A stretch of 64,000 nt of DNA from Marinospirillum alkalitolerans (GTDB lineage: Bacteria; Pseudomonadota; Gammaproteobacteria; Pseudomonadales; Halomonadaceae): contig NZ_JBANFI010000007.1 of the NCBI RefSeq assembly GCF_045055655.1, positions 62,001 to 126,000 of the forward strand, read 5' to 3'. The notes under the pieces were generated by a model. It saw only the letters and a program-made list of their open reading frames with translations. It ran no database searches and was not told the origin of the DNA. This document shows, in pieces, positions 36,155 to 44,570 of this stretch (positions are counted from its first letter, which is position 1; the number at the start of each line of letters is the position of its first letter). The position numbers were made by a program, and so were the translations under genes.

Positions 36155-37239
36155 TGATGAAGTCCCTTCGCTCACTTAATCCGCTGAGCTGCGCCCACCC
36201 GACTGCCTCATGGCGGTTGGGTGGTGGTCTGCTGTTGCTGTTGGTGCTTTTACTGAGCTGGAGCCTGCCCGTGCTGGCCCAGCCTCCAAGCACCCAGCCA
36301 GCCGATGCGCGTCGCGAGCTGATGCAAACTCTACCTGGTGTCACGTCAGACTACTGGCGTGATGTTCAGGGTGGTGTTTCTGGCACCACCTCTTCACGCA
36401 GCCCAGGTGCAGATACGCTGATCATGGTGGAAGGTCAGCGTTGGCGCGAATGGCGCAACCAGTGGGTTTCTCCCGGTGGATTGCTGGCGCTGGGCGGAAG
36501 TGCGCTGGGTATTCTTGGGTTTTATCTGCTGTTTGGGCAGGTCAAGCTGGATCATCCGCGCACTGGCCGTAAGGTTGAGCGCTGGACACCTTTGGATCGT
36601 GCGATTCACTGGTATGTCGCCAGTCTGTTTATGATTCTGGCTCTTACCGGCTTGATGCTGCTTTATGCCAAGTGGTTTATGCAGCCGATTCTGCCGGCCA
36701 GTGTCTGGGGCAGTCTGATGTTGGCCGCTAAGAATATCCACAACTACCTTGGACCGCTCTTCTCCTTGGGTTTGTTGGTGATGATTCTGAAATGGATCAA
36801 GCACAATGCCTATACGCGAGTGGATTTGGCCTGGTTTAAGCAAGGTGGCGGTATTTTGATCAAAGGGCGTCATCCCTCGGCTGGCTATTTGAATGCTGGT
36901 GAGAAATCTTGGTTCTGGCTGGTGACCTTCCTTGGATTAACCGTGGTGATTTCTGGGCTGATTCTCGACTTCCCCAACTTTGGTCAAAGTCGCGAAACCA
37001 TGCAAACCACATTGTTGATCCATGCTGCAGGCGCGCTGATCCTGATAGCTGCATCCTTTGGGCATATCTATATCGGTACCGCTGGAACCGAAGGTGCCTT
37101 TGAAGGTATGAAAACCGGCTATGTCGATGAAGCCTGGGCCAAGCAGCACCATGACCTTTGGTTTGAAGAAGTCAAAGATCAGCTGGTGGAGGCACCCAAG
37201 ACGCCATCAGCAACGGAGACGACGCCTGTCCAATCCTGA
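36154..37239 (+). CDS. fdhC: Formate dehydrogenase cytochrome b556 (gamma) subunit
   Basis: A 361-residue membrane subunit. A cleavable-looking signal (long hydrophobic run ending V-L-A-Q) is followed by a periplasmic stretch, one helix, and the four-helix cytochrome b core. Haem-binding histidines are likely in D-R-A-I-H-W-Y, N-I-H-N-Y, L-L-I-H-A-A and F-G-H-I-Y-I-G-T-A-G. The last block, G-T-A-G-T-E-G-A-F-E-G-M, is typical of this subunit. It anchors the complex and passes electrons to quinone. The first ATG is at 36154, with a second at 36157. A strong terminator follows, ending the operon. Confidence 0.93.
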   Translation: MMKSLRSLNPLSCAHPTASWRLGGGLLLLLVLLLSWSLPVLAQPPSTQPADARRELMQTLPGVTSDYWRDVQGGVSGTTSSRSPGADTLIMVEGQRWREWRNQWVSPGGLLALGGSALGILGFYLLFGQVKLDHPRTGRKVERWTPLDRAIHWYVASLFMILALTGLMLLYAKWFMQPILPASVWGSLMLAAKNIHNYLGPLFSLGLLVMILKWIKHNAYTRVDLAWFKQGGGILIKGRHPSAGYLNAGEKSWFWLVTFLGLTVVISGLILDFPNFGQSRETMQTTLLIHAAGALILIAASFGHIYIGTAGTEGAFEGMKTGYVDEAWAKQHHDLWFEEVKDQLVEAPKTPSATETTPVQS

Positions 37240-37256
37240 TCCTGGCTGTCTGAGAT

Positions 37257-37280
37257 GGGAGGGTTCGCCCTCCCTTTTTT
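37257..37280 (+). terminator. Rho-independent terminator of the formate dehydrogenase operon
   Basis: A perfect 7-bp GC stem GGGAGGG / CCCTCCC with a TTCG tetraloop, followed by TTTTTT. Further T-runs follow to 37320. Confidence 0.92.
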
Positions 37281-37440
37281 GATGCTTTTTTTAGCAGCTC
37301 TTTTTAGCCGCTTTTTTTGATCGAGGCGCGCTTGGCGGCTGCACTGGCTCCGTTGCTGAGTTGCTATCCTGAAGGCGCTGGGTCATCATCCTGTTGATGG
37401 ATCTGATCCTTTGGCTTTGATTATTTTGGAGATCTTCCCG

Positions 37441-37764
37441 ATGCAGACACTCGACCCACAAGTTGAAACTCGAATTGAAGCGGCGGCCTTTCGTCGTTTA
37501 CTGCGCCATCTCGATGAACACAAGGAAGTGCAGAATATCGAGTTGATGATTCTGGCTGATTTTTGCCGCAACTGTCTGGCTAAGTGGATGATGGCCGCTG
37601 CGCAGGAAGAAGGCGTCACTATGGATTACGACGAAGCCCGCGAGCGCATCTATGGCCTGCCTTATGATCAATGGAAGGATCTGCATCAGCAACCAGCGAC
37701 ACCAGAGCAGCTGGCGGCTTTTGAGGCGCGTCAGGCGGCCAAAAAGGCCAAAGGAGAAGCGTGA
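37441..37764 (+). CDS. DUF1244 family protein
   Basis: A 107-residue cytoplasmic helical protein of the DUF1244 family. The characteristic stretch is D-x-Q-N-I-E-L-M-I-L-A-D-F-C-R-N-C-L-A-K-W and then Y-G-L-P-Y-D-Q-W-K. The family has no established function. GGAG precedes the ATG at 37441; ten extra in-frame residues upstream are unlikely. It overlaps moaB by TGATG, so the two genes are co-expressed. Linkage to moaB may be incidental. Confidence 0.85.
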   Translation: MQTLDPQVETRIEAAAFRRLLRHLDEHKEVQNIELMILADFCRNCLAKWMMAAAQEEGVTMDYDEARERIYGLPYDQWKDLHQQPATPEQLAAFEARQAAKKAKGEA

Positions 37765-38279
37765 TGGAGGCCATACCTCTGAAGATAGCGGTGCTGACGC
37801 TGTCCGATACGCGCAGCCTTGCCGAAGATAAGTCAGGTGATTATCTGGTCAGCGCTTTGGAGGCCGAGGGCCATCAGCTGGCTGCGCGTCAGGTGATCCC
37901 TGATGATGTGTACCAGATTCGAGCGGTCGTCAGCCAGTGGATTGCCGATCCTGATATTCAGGTGATTCTGACCACTGGTGGCACCGGCTTTACCGGACGC
38001 GATTCGACACCTGAGGCCGTGCGCCCCTTGTTCGATACTGAAATCGAAGGCTTTGGGGCGTTGTTTCGTCAGCTTTCCTATGAAGAGATCGGCTCTTCCA
38101 CGGTGCAATCACGCTGTCTGGGCGGCTTAGCCAATCGCACCGCGATCTTTTGTCTGCCGGGTTCGACTGGCGCGTGCAAAACAGGCTGGCAGCGTATTCT
38201 GCGTGAACAGCTCGATAGCCGTCATCGTCCCTGTAATTTTGTGGGTATCCTGCTACACGGACGTCAGCTGCATAGCTAA
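37764..38279 (+). CDS. moaB: Molybdenum cofactor biosynthesis protein MoaB
   Basis: A 171-residue MogA/MoaB-fold protein that adenylates molybdopterin in organisms where it replaces MogA. The molybdopterin-binding block T-T-G-G-T-G-F-T-G-R-D-S-T-P-E-A is near residue 74, with F-C-L-P-G-S-T-G-A-C downstream. No mogA is seen here, so MoaB may serve that step together with the two MoeA proteins. Start at the ATG at 37764, overlapping the DUF1244 stop; an in-frame GTG lies three bases upstream. Confidence 0.93.
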   Translation: MEAIPLKIAVLTLSDTRSLAEDKSGDYLVSALEAEGHQLAARQVIPDDVYQIRAVVSQWIADPDIQVILTTGGTGFTGRDSTPEAVRPLFDTEIEGFGALFRQLSYEEIGSSTVQSRCLGGLANRTAIFCLPGSTGACKTGWQRILREQLDSRHRPCNFVGILLHGRQLHS

Positions 38280-38326
38280 GAAGCCTTGGATGAACTCTTG
38301 CGCTTGCAAGGTTCATCAGCGGCTTC
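38280..38326. terminator. Long interrupted hairpin between moaB and the GST gene
   Basis: Stems GAAGCC/GGCTTC, GATGAAC/GTTCATC and CTTGC/GCAAG nest around a GCTT loop, filling the whole gap between these convergent genes. There is no clear T-tract on either strand. It may also belong to a short repeat family (see findings). Confidence 0.5.
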
Positions 38327-39064
38327 CTAGGTTGGCTGGCGATGCAGCAGATACATCTGTTGTACCGCTTCCAGTTGTGTCTGATGGGCCTTGAGCCAGT
38401 GGCGGAAGTTGGGCGGCAGTTCAGGCTGCCCCCAATCAAGGCCATAGGCTGCGGGCATGAATAAAGGTGCAAAGAGTGCCCCAGCCGTGAGATCCGCACG
38501 CGAAAACGCTGGTCCAGCGAGATAATCACCGGCTTGATAAATCGGCGCAATTTCTGCCAATAGCTGCTCAATCACCTTCTGGGCTGTGGCCGCCCCTGCT
38601 GCATGAATGCCCAGTTTATCGCGCATCATTTGGGCGACCTTCGGGAAAAACAGGCGCAGTAGCCAAGACTGATAAAAAGGCTGTCCGGCCGCGAGCCAAG
38701 GCACCAGAATATCGGGCCGATCAAGCAGGTGATAGTACACAAAGGTACGAATCGCGCCGCCGAGTTCTTGATCCAAACGCCTCTCCCAAGCCTTGGCCTG
38801 ATCGAGCTGGTTTTGGGGGCAGAGGCTAGCCGCTGGATACTGCTGATCTAAATAGTCGAGAATGGCACTGGAGCCCTGAATGGCTTGTTGGCCATCGATC
38901 AGCAACGGCACACTTGAGCGCAGCGCCCATCGACGTACAACCTTGATATGCGCGCCGGGCATTAAATTCTTTTGCGTATAAGCCAGTCCTTTGAGATCCA
39001 AAGCCCAGCGTACTTTTTCGCAGTAGTGAGAAACAGGGAACTGGTAAAGAATCAGCGTCGCCAT
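38327..39064 (-). CDS. Glutathione S-transferase family protein
   Basis: A 245-residue cytoplasmic protein with an N-terminal thioredoxin-fold domain (Y-Q-F-P-V-S-H-Y-C-E-K-V-R-W-A-L-D) and a helical C-terminal domain starting near residue 85. The S-H-Y-C-E-K segment carries the likely catalytic Ser/Cys, and S-V-P-L-L followed by Q-G-S-S-A-I-L-D-Y-L supplies the glutathione-binding cis-Pro and S-S turn. Substrate cannot be predicted. The ATG at 39064 gives the canonical start; the longer frame adds 15 unconserved residues. It separates moaB from moeA on the opposite strand. Confidence 0.83.
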   Translation of the reverse strand: MATLILYQFPVSHYCEKVRWALDLKGLAYTQKNLMPGAHIKVVRRWALRSSVPLLIDGQQAIQGSSAILDYLDQQYPAASLCPQNQLDQAKAWERRLDQELGGAIRTFVYYHLLDRPDILVPWLAAGQPFYQSWLLRLFFPKVAQMMRDKLGIHAAGAATAQKVIEQLLAEIAPIYQAGDYLAGPAFSRADLTAGALFAPLFMPAAYGLDWGQPELPPNFRHWLKAHQTQLEAVQQMYLLHRQPT

Positions 39065-39148
39065 GGGTCTTGTCCTGTCAGTCAGGTGATGGGGGATAGA
39101 TCTTAGCATTCTTTTTGGTGATCACCGCAGTGATCTGAGGAGCCTTGA

Positions 39149-40387
39149 ATGAGTACTTTTCCTTTTCTGACGCCTGTTGAGGAGGCGCTGAGCCAGATGC
39201 TGGCTGAAGTGTCGCCGCTGATGGAGACTGAGCTTATACCGGTGACACAGCTGCTTGGCCGTGTGTTGGCTGAAGATATTCTGGCACCGCTGGATGTGCC
39301 GCCGGCGGATCACTCAGCGATGGATGGCTATGCGGTGCGTGTCGCGGAGACGGCCGTCGAGCTGCCTGTCAGTCAGAGAATCACCGCAGGACAGGTGCCC
39401 CAGCCTTTAGCAGCACAAAGCTGCGCACGCATTATGACGGGAGGGCTGATCCCACCCGGTGCTGATGCGGTGGTGATGCAAGAGTGGGTCGCCTTCGATG
39501 AAGAAGACAAGGTGCTGATGTTGGGCAAGATCGAGCCTGGGCAGAATATCCGTCGTCGCGGTCAGGATATGCAGCTAGGCCAGCGGGTGCTCTCACGCGG
39601 CCAGCTTTTGGATGCCCGTCATCAAGGGCTGCTGGCCAGTCTAGGGCTGGCGGAGGTGCCTGTGATGCGTCGTGTACGCGTCGCGCTGCTGGCGACAGGC
39701 GATGAACTTGCCATGCCGGGTCAAGCCTTGCAGCCGGGGCAGATTTACAACTCTAATCGCCCTTTATTAATGGGTTGGCTGGCGCAGCAGGGCGTAGAAG
39801 TGATCGATCTTGGGCAGGTGGCCGATACCGCAGTCGCCACCGAAGCGGCCTTGCAGATGGGGGCAGAACAAGCGGATTTAATTCTCTCCACAGGGGGAGT
39901 GTCGGTCGGTGAAGAAGATCATGTGAAGCCCGCTGTGGAAAAGCTAGGCCAGCTCCAGCTGTGGAAGCTCGCCATGAAGCCGGGTAAGCCGGTTGCTTTT
40001 GGGCGGATTCCGCGAGCTCAGGGGCAGGCGGAGGCTGTGTTTCTGGGGCTGCCAGGCAATCCAGTATCGGTCTTTGTCGGCGCTGAAGTGCTGCTCAAGC
40101 CGCTGTTGGCCCGCCTGGCTGGGCGTCCACCCGCCACACCACGCCTGCTCACAGGGCGCGCTGACTTTGATTGGCACACTCAGCTACGTCAGGAATATCT
40201 GCGTGTGCGTGCTGAACCCAGCGCGGAAGGCTGGCAGTTAAGCGCCCATCCGAACCAGAATTCTGGTGTGCTCAGCAGTGTGACCTGGGCGAATGCTCTG
40301 GCTTGCGTGCCGCCGCATACCCGACTGCAAGCTGGTCAAGCGCTGGCCTTTTGGTTTATTGATGAGCCCTTTTTTGATCAAGGCTGA
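39149..40387 (+). CDS. moeA: Molybdopterin molybdenumtransferase MoeA (copy 1)
   Basis: A 412-residue enzyme that inserts molybdate (or tungstate) into adenylated molybdopterin. Hallmarks in order: P-P-A-D-H-S-A-M-D-G-Y-A-V near residue 50, I-M-T-G-G-L-I-P-P-G-A-D-A-V-V-M-Q-E, T-G-D-E-L, I-L-S-T-G-G-V-S-V-G-E-E-D, M-K-P-G-K-P and G-L-P-G-N-P-V-S. All four domains are present. TGAGGAGCC precedes the ATG. A second, diverged copy lies 7 kb downstream. Confidence 0.94.
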   Translation: MSTFPFLTPVEEALSQMLAEVSPLMETELIPVTQLLGRVLAEDILAPLDVPPADHSAMDGYAVRVAETAVELPVSQRITAGQVPQPLAAQSCARIMTGGLIPPGADAVVMQEWVAFDEEDKVLMLGKIEPGQNIRRRGQDMQLGQRVLSRGQLLDARHQGLLASLGLAEVPVMRRVRVALLATGDELAMPGQALQPGQIYNSNRPLLMGWLAQQGVEVIDLGQVADTAVATEAALQMGAEQADLILSTGGVSVGEEDHVKPAVEKLGQLQLWKLAMKPGKPVAFGRIPRAQGQAEAVFLGLPGNPVSVFVGAEVLLKPLLARLAGRPPATPRLLTGRADFDWHTQLRQEYLRVRAEPSAEGWQLSAHPNQNSGVLSSVTWANALACVPPHTRLQAGQALAFWFIDEPFFDQG

Positions 40388-40799
40388 TGCGGCCACCCAG
40401 AGGCATTTAGGCAGAACTGCCGTGTGCGAGAAGGCAGACGCCTCTGAGCTGCGCTCTTAATGTTGATCAGCCGTTTCCTAGATCAGAGGCTCTTGATGAT
40501 GGGCGTCGCTGAGTGGCCTTGGCGGCCGATCTATGGGGTGGATCAGGCACCACTGAAGCAGTTGTTCGGCGCAGTAAGCTGCGCGCAGATAATCCACAGG
40601 TGTCCCTCCTTGCAGCAGCTGTGCAAGCGTCGTGAGTCCGAGACGTTGGGCTTGTTCTGCAAGCTCTGATAGACCAAGATTTCTAGCGCAAACCCAGCTG
40701 CCAGGGTGCAAAAGACAGGGTATTGCATCACAAAATGCAAAATAAAAAGCAAAAAAATGGATTGATTAGCAGGCTAGAGCAGTGGAATGGTCTAGAAGG
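40388..40799. other. Gene-poor stretch with a possible decayed ORF
   Basis: No convincing gene fills these 412 bases. They contain a GCCTCTGA/TCAGAGGC inverted repeat (40440-40447 with 40483-40490) resembling the ends of the element at 13270. On the minus strand a 77-codon frame (40478-40711, TTG start) encodes a helical, Leu/Gln-rich sequence (L-G-L-T-T-L-A-Q-L-L-Q-G-G) that reads like real protein, with the frame open somewhat further upstream but no ATG or ribosome site. It may be a gene remnant. Confidence 0.35.
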
Positions 40800-42905
40800 C
40801 TAGACCACCCCCAAGCCGGAGAGAAGCTGGCGCATGGTGGCCTCATCTTCAGCATTGATCTGCGCCTGACTAAGCAGATAAACACGAAAGCAGCTGCCTC
40901 GCCCTGGCTCAGATTCCACTTGAATATCGCCGCCATAACGACGAATCAGTGACAGGCTGACAGAAAGCCCCAAACCATTGCCATTTTCGCGGGTGGTGAA
41001 AAAGGGCTCAAAGATTCGTGCTTGTACTTCAGGCGTCATGCCGCGCCCATGATCCTTCACTTGGATCATCGCGCCCAGAGTCCGACCTTGATCATCCTGC
41101 CAGAGCTGGGTGCTGAGCTGAATCTGCCCCGGCCCATCGAGTGCATTGGCGGCGTTGATCAGAAGATTCACTAAAACCTGCTGGAGCTGCTGGCGGTTGG
41201 CTTGAATACTCGGCAGGGTTTGATACTGCTGCTGAACCTCGACACGCTGCTTATCCAGTGCATGACGAACTAACGCCAGCGTATCTTGCACGACAGGGTT
41301 GAGTTCCAGCGTTTGCAGCTGATCGGTGGTGGAGCCAGGGCGGCTGTACTGCAGCAGATTGTTGATAATCGCGCGAATACGATACACCTGCTCGATCACG
41401 GTATCGATCTCCTGCTGCACCGCGCTGGCCTGATCGCCCAGTTCAACCTGCAACAAATCCATATGGCCAAGGATCACGGCGGCGGGATTATTGATTTCAT
41501 GCGCGATGCCAGCTGTTAACTCACCCAGTACAGCCAGCTTTTCTTTGGTAAATAACTGGGCGCGTGTGGCCTTGAGCAGTTGGATGTGTTTCTCCAGATC
41601 CTGCGTCTTGTGCTGCAGGCTCAGGGTGCGTGCTTCAACCTGACGTTCAAGCTCTTGTGCCGCGGCCTGAATGGTGCGTTGGCGCGAATCCAGCTCATCC
41701 ATCATCTGATCAAACTGATGGGCCAGATCCGCCATTTCATCTTGTGTATCCAAAAAGCCTATCCGTGCATCAGACTGGCCAGCGCGTACCGCCATCACGG
41801 AGCGGTGAATCTGCTCGACAGGGATAAACAAGCGACGCGCACCATGCCAGACCAGAAAAGCAGAAACCAATAGGACGATCAGCAGCGTGATGCCCAGCTC
41901 GGACAGGGTGACGCGATACTGGGCAATAAAAGGCCCTTCTGAAAAGCCGGTATAGAGCACACCGACCAGCTCTTGATGCAGGTCGTAGATGGGTTCATAG
42001 GCGCTGATATACCAGTCATGGACCACAAAGGCGCGATCCAGCCAAAGGCGCTGCTGATCGAGCACCTGCTCGGCGACCTCAGCTGAAATTCGTGTGCCGA
42101 TGGCGCGCATCACCCCGTTTTCTGTCTGGCCTGCTGGAGAAGCCTCGGTGACATTGGTCGAAATGCGGGTATCGCCCAAAAACAGTGTCACACTGCCGAT
42201 GCCATCTTCAGGCAGTGTGCCGGGGCCGTAGACCAGATCACGGATTTGATCGACAAAAGCCAGATTGTGATTCAGGAGTAATCCCGCATCGAGCAGATAG
42301 GCCACCTCACCATCGAGATTCAATAAAGGCACAAGACTGCGTACCACCAGCGCGCGGTCTTCGACTCTGGCATCGGTGGGGCGGGCATGGGGGGTGGGAC
42401 GCAGTGGGATTTGTGCCTGCTCGGCCAGTGCCAGATCGATCGCTTGCAGTTCTTCGGGTTCAAGGCGCAGCAGACCCGATACTGACTCGCCGCTGGCTAA
42501 CAGCGGGAGCCGATCTTCAATGCTGGCCAAGCTGGTACGAAAAAGATGGAGGCGTTCGGCAGGCAGCAGGCGCAGAAAATCGACCTCGAGCTCTTGTTGC
42601 AGCTGGCTGGTCAGCTGTTCAAGTAAGGCGGTATCAGCCAGCTGGGTGGGTTGAAGCTGCTGGATCAGCTGCCAGCTGCTGCTCAGTCTTTGCAGCTGTT
42701 CGAGCTGGCGCTCTTGCAGATGATGTAGCGTATTGCGCGCCACCGCGAGATCGGCAGCCACCTTCATATAGAGTTGGCGATCAGTATAGGTGCTGGTCCA
42801 ATAGGCGGTGAGGCCGATCAGCATCAACAAGGTGAGCAGGATCGGCAATAAAGTCAGCGCCAAGAGCTTGCCGCGCACAGAGCGCTGCCAAAAGAAAATC
42901 CGCAT
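40800..42905 (-). CDS. Membrane sensor histidine kinase with periplasmic cache-like domain
   Basis: A 701-residue kinase. Helix 1 is about residues 13-36; a large periplasmic domain (~37-340, with G-V-L-Y-T-G-F-S-E-G near its end, as in cache sensors) follows; helix 2 is about 345-368; then a HAMP region and coiled coil. The HisKA motif G-I-A-H-E-I-N-N-P-A has its phospho-His near residue 469, and HATPase boxes are N-L-L-I-N-A-A-N-A-L, D-H-G-R-G-M and N-G-L-G-L-S-V. It follows the NtrC-type regulator by 24 bp. The signal is unknown; the neighbouring tungstate importer suggests tungstate, molybdate, formate or a related anion. Confidence 0.88.
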   Translation of the reverse strand: MRIFFWQRSVRGKLLALTLLPILLTLLMLIGLTAYWTSTYTDRQLYMKVAADLAVARNTLHHLQERQLEQLQRLSSSWQLIQQLQPTQLADTALLEQLTSQLQQELEVDFLRLLPAERLHLFRTSLASIEDRLPLLASGESVSGLLRLEPEELQAIDLALAEQAQIPLRPTPHARPTDARVEDRALVVRSLVPLLNLDGEVAYLLDAGLLLNHNLAFVDQIRDLVYGPGTLPEDGIGSVTLFLGDTRISTNVTEASPAGQTENGVMRAIGTRISAEVAEQVLDQQRLWLDRAFVVHDWYISAYEPIYDLHQELVGVLYTGFSEGPFIAQYRVTLSELGITLLIVLLVSAFLVWHGARRLFIPVEQIHRSVMAVRAGQSDARIGFLDTQDEMADLAHQFDQMMDELDSRQRTIQAAAQELERQVEARTLSLQHKTQDLEKHIQLLKATRAQLFTKEKLAVLGELTAGIAHEINNPAAVILGHMDLLQVELGDQASAVQQEIDTVIEQVYRIRAIINNLLQYSRPGSTTDQLQTLELNPVVQDTLALVRHALDKQRVEVQQQYQTLPSIQANRQQLQQVLVNLLINAANALDGPGQIQLSTQLWQDDQGRTLGAMIQVKDHGRGMTPEVQARIFEPFFTTRENGNGLGLSVSLSLIRRYGGDIQVESEPGRGSCFRVYLLSQAQINAEDEATMRQLLSGLGVV

Positions 42906-42929
42906 GGTGTCCTTGTTGGTGTTGGCTAA

Positions 42930-44306
42930 TTAGTGGGCGGAGGTGGCGTCTTCCCAGCTGGTCAGTTTGCGATCGAGTGTTTTGCGTGCGATGCCGAGCT
43001 GGCGTGCTGCCGCGGATTTATTACCTTCGCTGGCTTGCAATACCCGCAGGATGTGCTGCTTCTCGACTTCTTCCAAGGTCCAGCACACAGGAAAACCCGC
43101 CTGACGCGGCGAGGTTGGGCTGCTCGTGGGTTGTAAGTCCTGCAAAGGCAGATGCCCAAGCAAGATGCAGCGCTCGATAAAGTTCTTCAGCTCGCGAATA
43201 TTGCCCTTCCAATCATACTGCTGCATGGCATAGAGGTCATCATGGCTGAAGGGGATGGGGTCCAGTCCCAGTTCACGCGCTAGGCGGCGTGAAAAATAAT
43301 GCGCCAGCAACGGAATATCTTCGCGTCGATCTCGCAGCGGGGGCAGAGTCAGCGTGAGCACATTCAGGCGGAAGTAGAGATCTTCACGAAAACGCCCAGC
43401 GCGAACCTCTTCTTCTAAATGACGGTTGGTGGCGGCGAGGATGCGCACATCCACCTTTACTTCCTGTTCGCTGCCGACAGGGCGAATGGCTTTTTGCTCT
43501 AAGGCGCGCAGCAGTTTAGCCTGCATGCCCAAGGGCAGTTCACCGATCTCATCTAAAAAGAGGGTGCCGCCACTGGCATAGTGAAACAGGCCCTCACGAC
43601 TGCGCATGGCGCCGGTAAACGCGCCTTTGGTGTGACCAAAAAGCTCGGCTTCTAACAGATCTGGCGCGATGGCACCGCAGTTCACCGGAACATAGGGGCC
43701 GCTGCGCCCTGATTGTTGGTGCAGCGCCCGTGCGACCAGATCCTTACCTGTACCCGATTCGCCTTCGATTAATACCGCCGAAGGGGTGGGGGCCACACGC
43801 TGAATGACCGCTTCAAGCTGACGAATGCCCGCGCTATGGCCGAGCATCGGGCTATCATCATCGACAAATTGATGGACTTCGCGTTTGAGCAGGAAGTTCT
43901 CGCGCGCCAGTTGACGACGCTTGAGCACACGCAAAATGGCATTTTGCATCTGTTCCAGACGAAAGGGTTTGAGAATAAAATCAGCCGCGCCCACGCGCAG
44001 GGCTTGAATCGCGGTATCCAGCTCAGCATAGGCGGTCATAAAAATCACATCGCTGTGGCGATTCGGATCATGCAGCGCCTCATGCCAATCCATGCTGGAG
44101 CGACCGGGCAGGCGTACATCCAGAATCAGTAAATCAAAATGACAGCGCTGACGCAGCGCCTCGGCTTCCTCTATACTGCCCGCAGTTTCGACCAGAGCAA
44201 AATGCTTAAGCAGCGCCTTGGAAAGAAATTGGCGCATCCCTGCTTCATCATCAACGATCAACACAGAAGCTGTGCGACATAAGGAAAAGTCGGGTTCAGC
44301 GGTCAT
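42930..44306 (-). CDS. NtrC-family sigma-54-dependent response regulator
   Basis: A 458-residue three-domain activator. The receiver domain has the D-D-E acidic pocket near residue 19, the phospho-acceptor Asp near 63 (L-I-L-D-V-R-L-P-G) and K in L-K-P-F. The AAA+ domain has Walker A E-G-E-S-G-T-G-K, the sigma-54-contacting G-A-F-T-G-A loop near 229 and G-G-T-L-F-L-D-E. The C-terminus is a Fis-type helix-turn-helix (N-K-S-A-A-A-R-Q-L-G-I-A). It pairs with the kinase gene just downstream and is divergent from tupA, whose promoter region carries a sigma-54 element. CACAGGTAAG precedes the ATG. Confidence 0.92.
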   Translation of the reverse strand: MTAEPDFSLCRTASVLIVDDEAGMRQFLSKALLKHFALVETAGSIEEAEALRQRCHFDLLILDVRLPGRSSMDWHEALHDPNRHSDVIFMTAYAELDTAIQALRVGAADFILKPFRLEQMQNAILRVLKRRQLARENFLLKREVHQFVDDDSPMLGHSAGIRQLEAVIQRVAPTPSAVLIEGESGTGKDLVARALHQQSGRSGPYVPVNCGAIAPDLLEAELFGHTKGAFTGAMRSREGLFHYASGGTLFLDEIGELPLGMQAKLLRALEQKAIRPVGSEQEVKVDVRILAATNRHLEEEVRAGRFREDLYFRLNVLTLTLPPLRDRREDIPLLAHYFSRRLARELGLDPIPFSHDDLYAMQQYDWKGNIRELKNFIERCILLGHLPLQDLQPTSSPTSPRQAGFPVCWTLEEVEKQHILRVLQASEGNKSAAARQLGIARKTLDRKLTSWEDATSAH

Positions 44307-44363
44307 AGTCTTACCTGTGAGGGTGGAGAAGTCTGGTGTTCAGGCCAGTGTTCAGCGAGGCGT

Positions 44364-44406
44364 GTCGAAATGCAGCAACACGTGCGGCAAAGTGTAGCAT
44401 TTTGAC
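44364..44406. promoter_or_regulatory. Inverted repeat, candidate activator site upstream of the tupA sigma-54 promoter
   Basis: GTCGAAATGC (44364-44373) and GCATTTTGAC (44397-44406) are inverted copies with one mismatch and a 23-base spacer. Their distance to the -24 box, about 105-145 bp, is typical for NtrC-type enhancer sites. They also lie 58-100 bp before the regulator's own start, so autoregulation is possible. Confidence 0.45.
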
Positions 44407-44509
44407 CCAGTTTCGCGCAGCTTTTTCTCGGTAGACCTAGATCGAGTTGACTTGAGGTAGAGCAGGATCTTAGGCAGGGCGCTGGCTTGGCCTATTTCTG
44501 GTTTTTGGC

Positions 44510-44525
44510 TGGCACTGGGCTTGCA
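44510..44525 (+). promoter_or_regulatory. Sigma-54 promoter of tupABC
   Basis: The sequence TGGCAC-TGGGC-TTGCA matches the sigma-54 consensus TGGCAC-N5-TTGCA at every conserved base; the essential GG and GC are separated by exactly ten bases. Transcription would begin near 44536, about 35 bases ahead of the tupA ATG. Confidence 0.8.
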
Positions 44526-44570
44526 GCTGGCTGACCTCTCTTGGCTTTCTTGACTGATAAGGATACTCCT

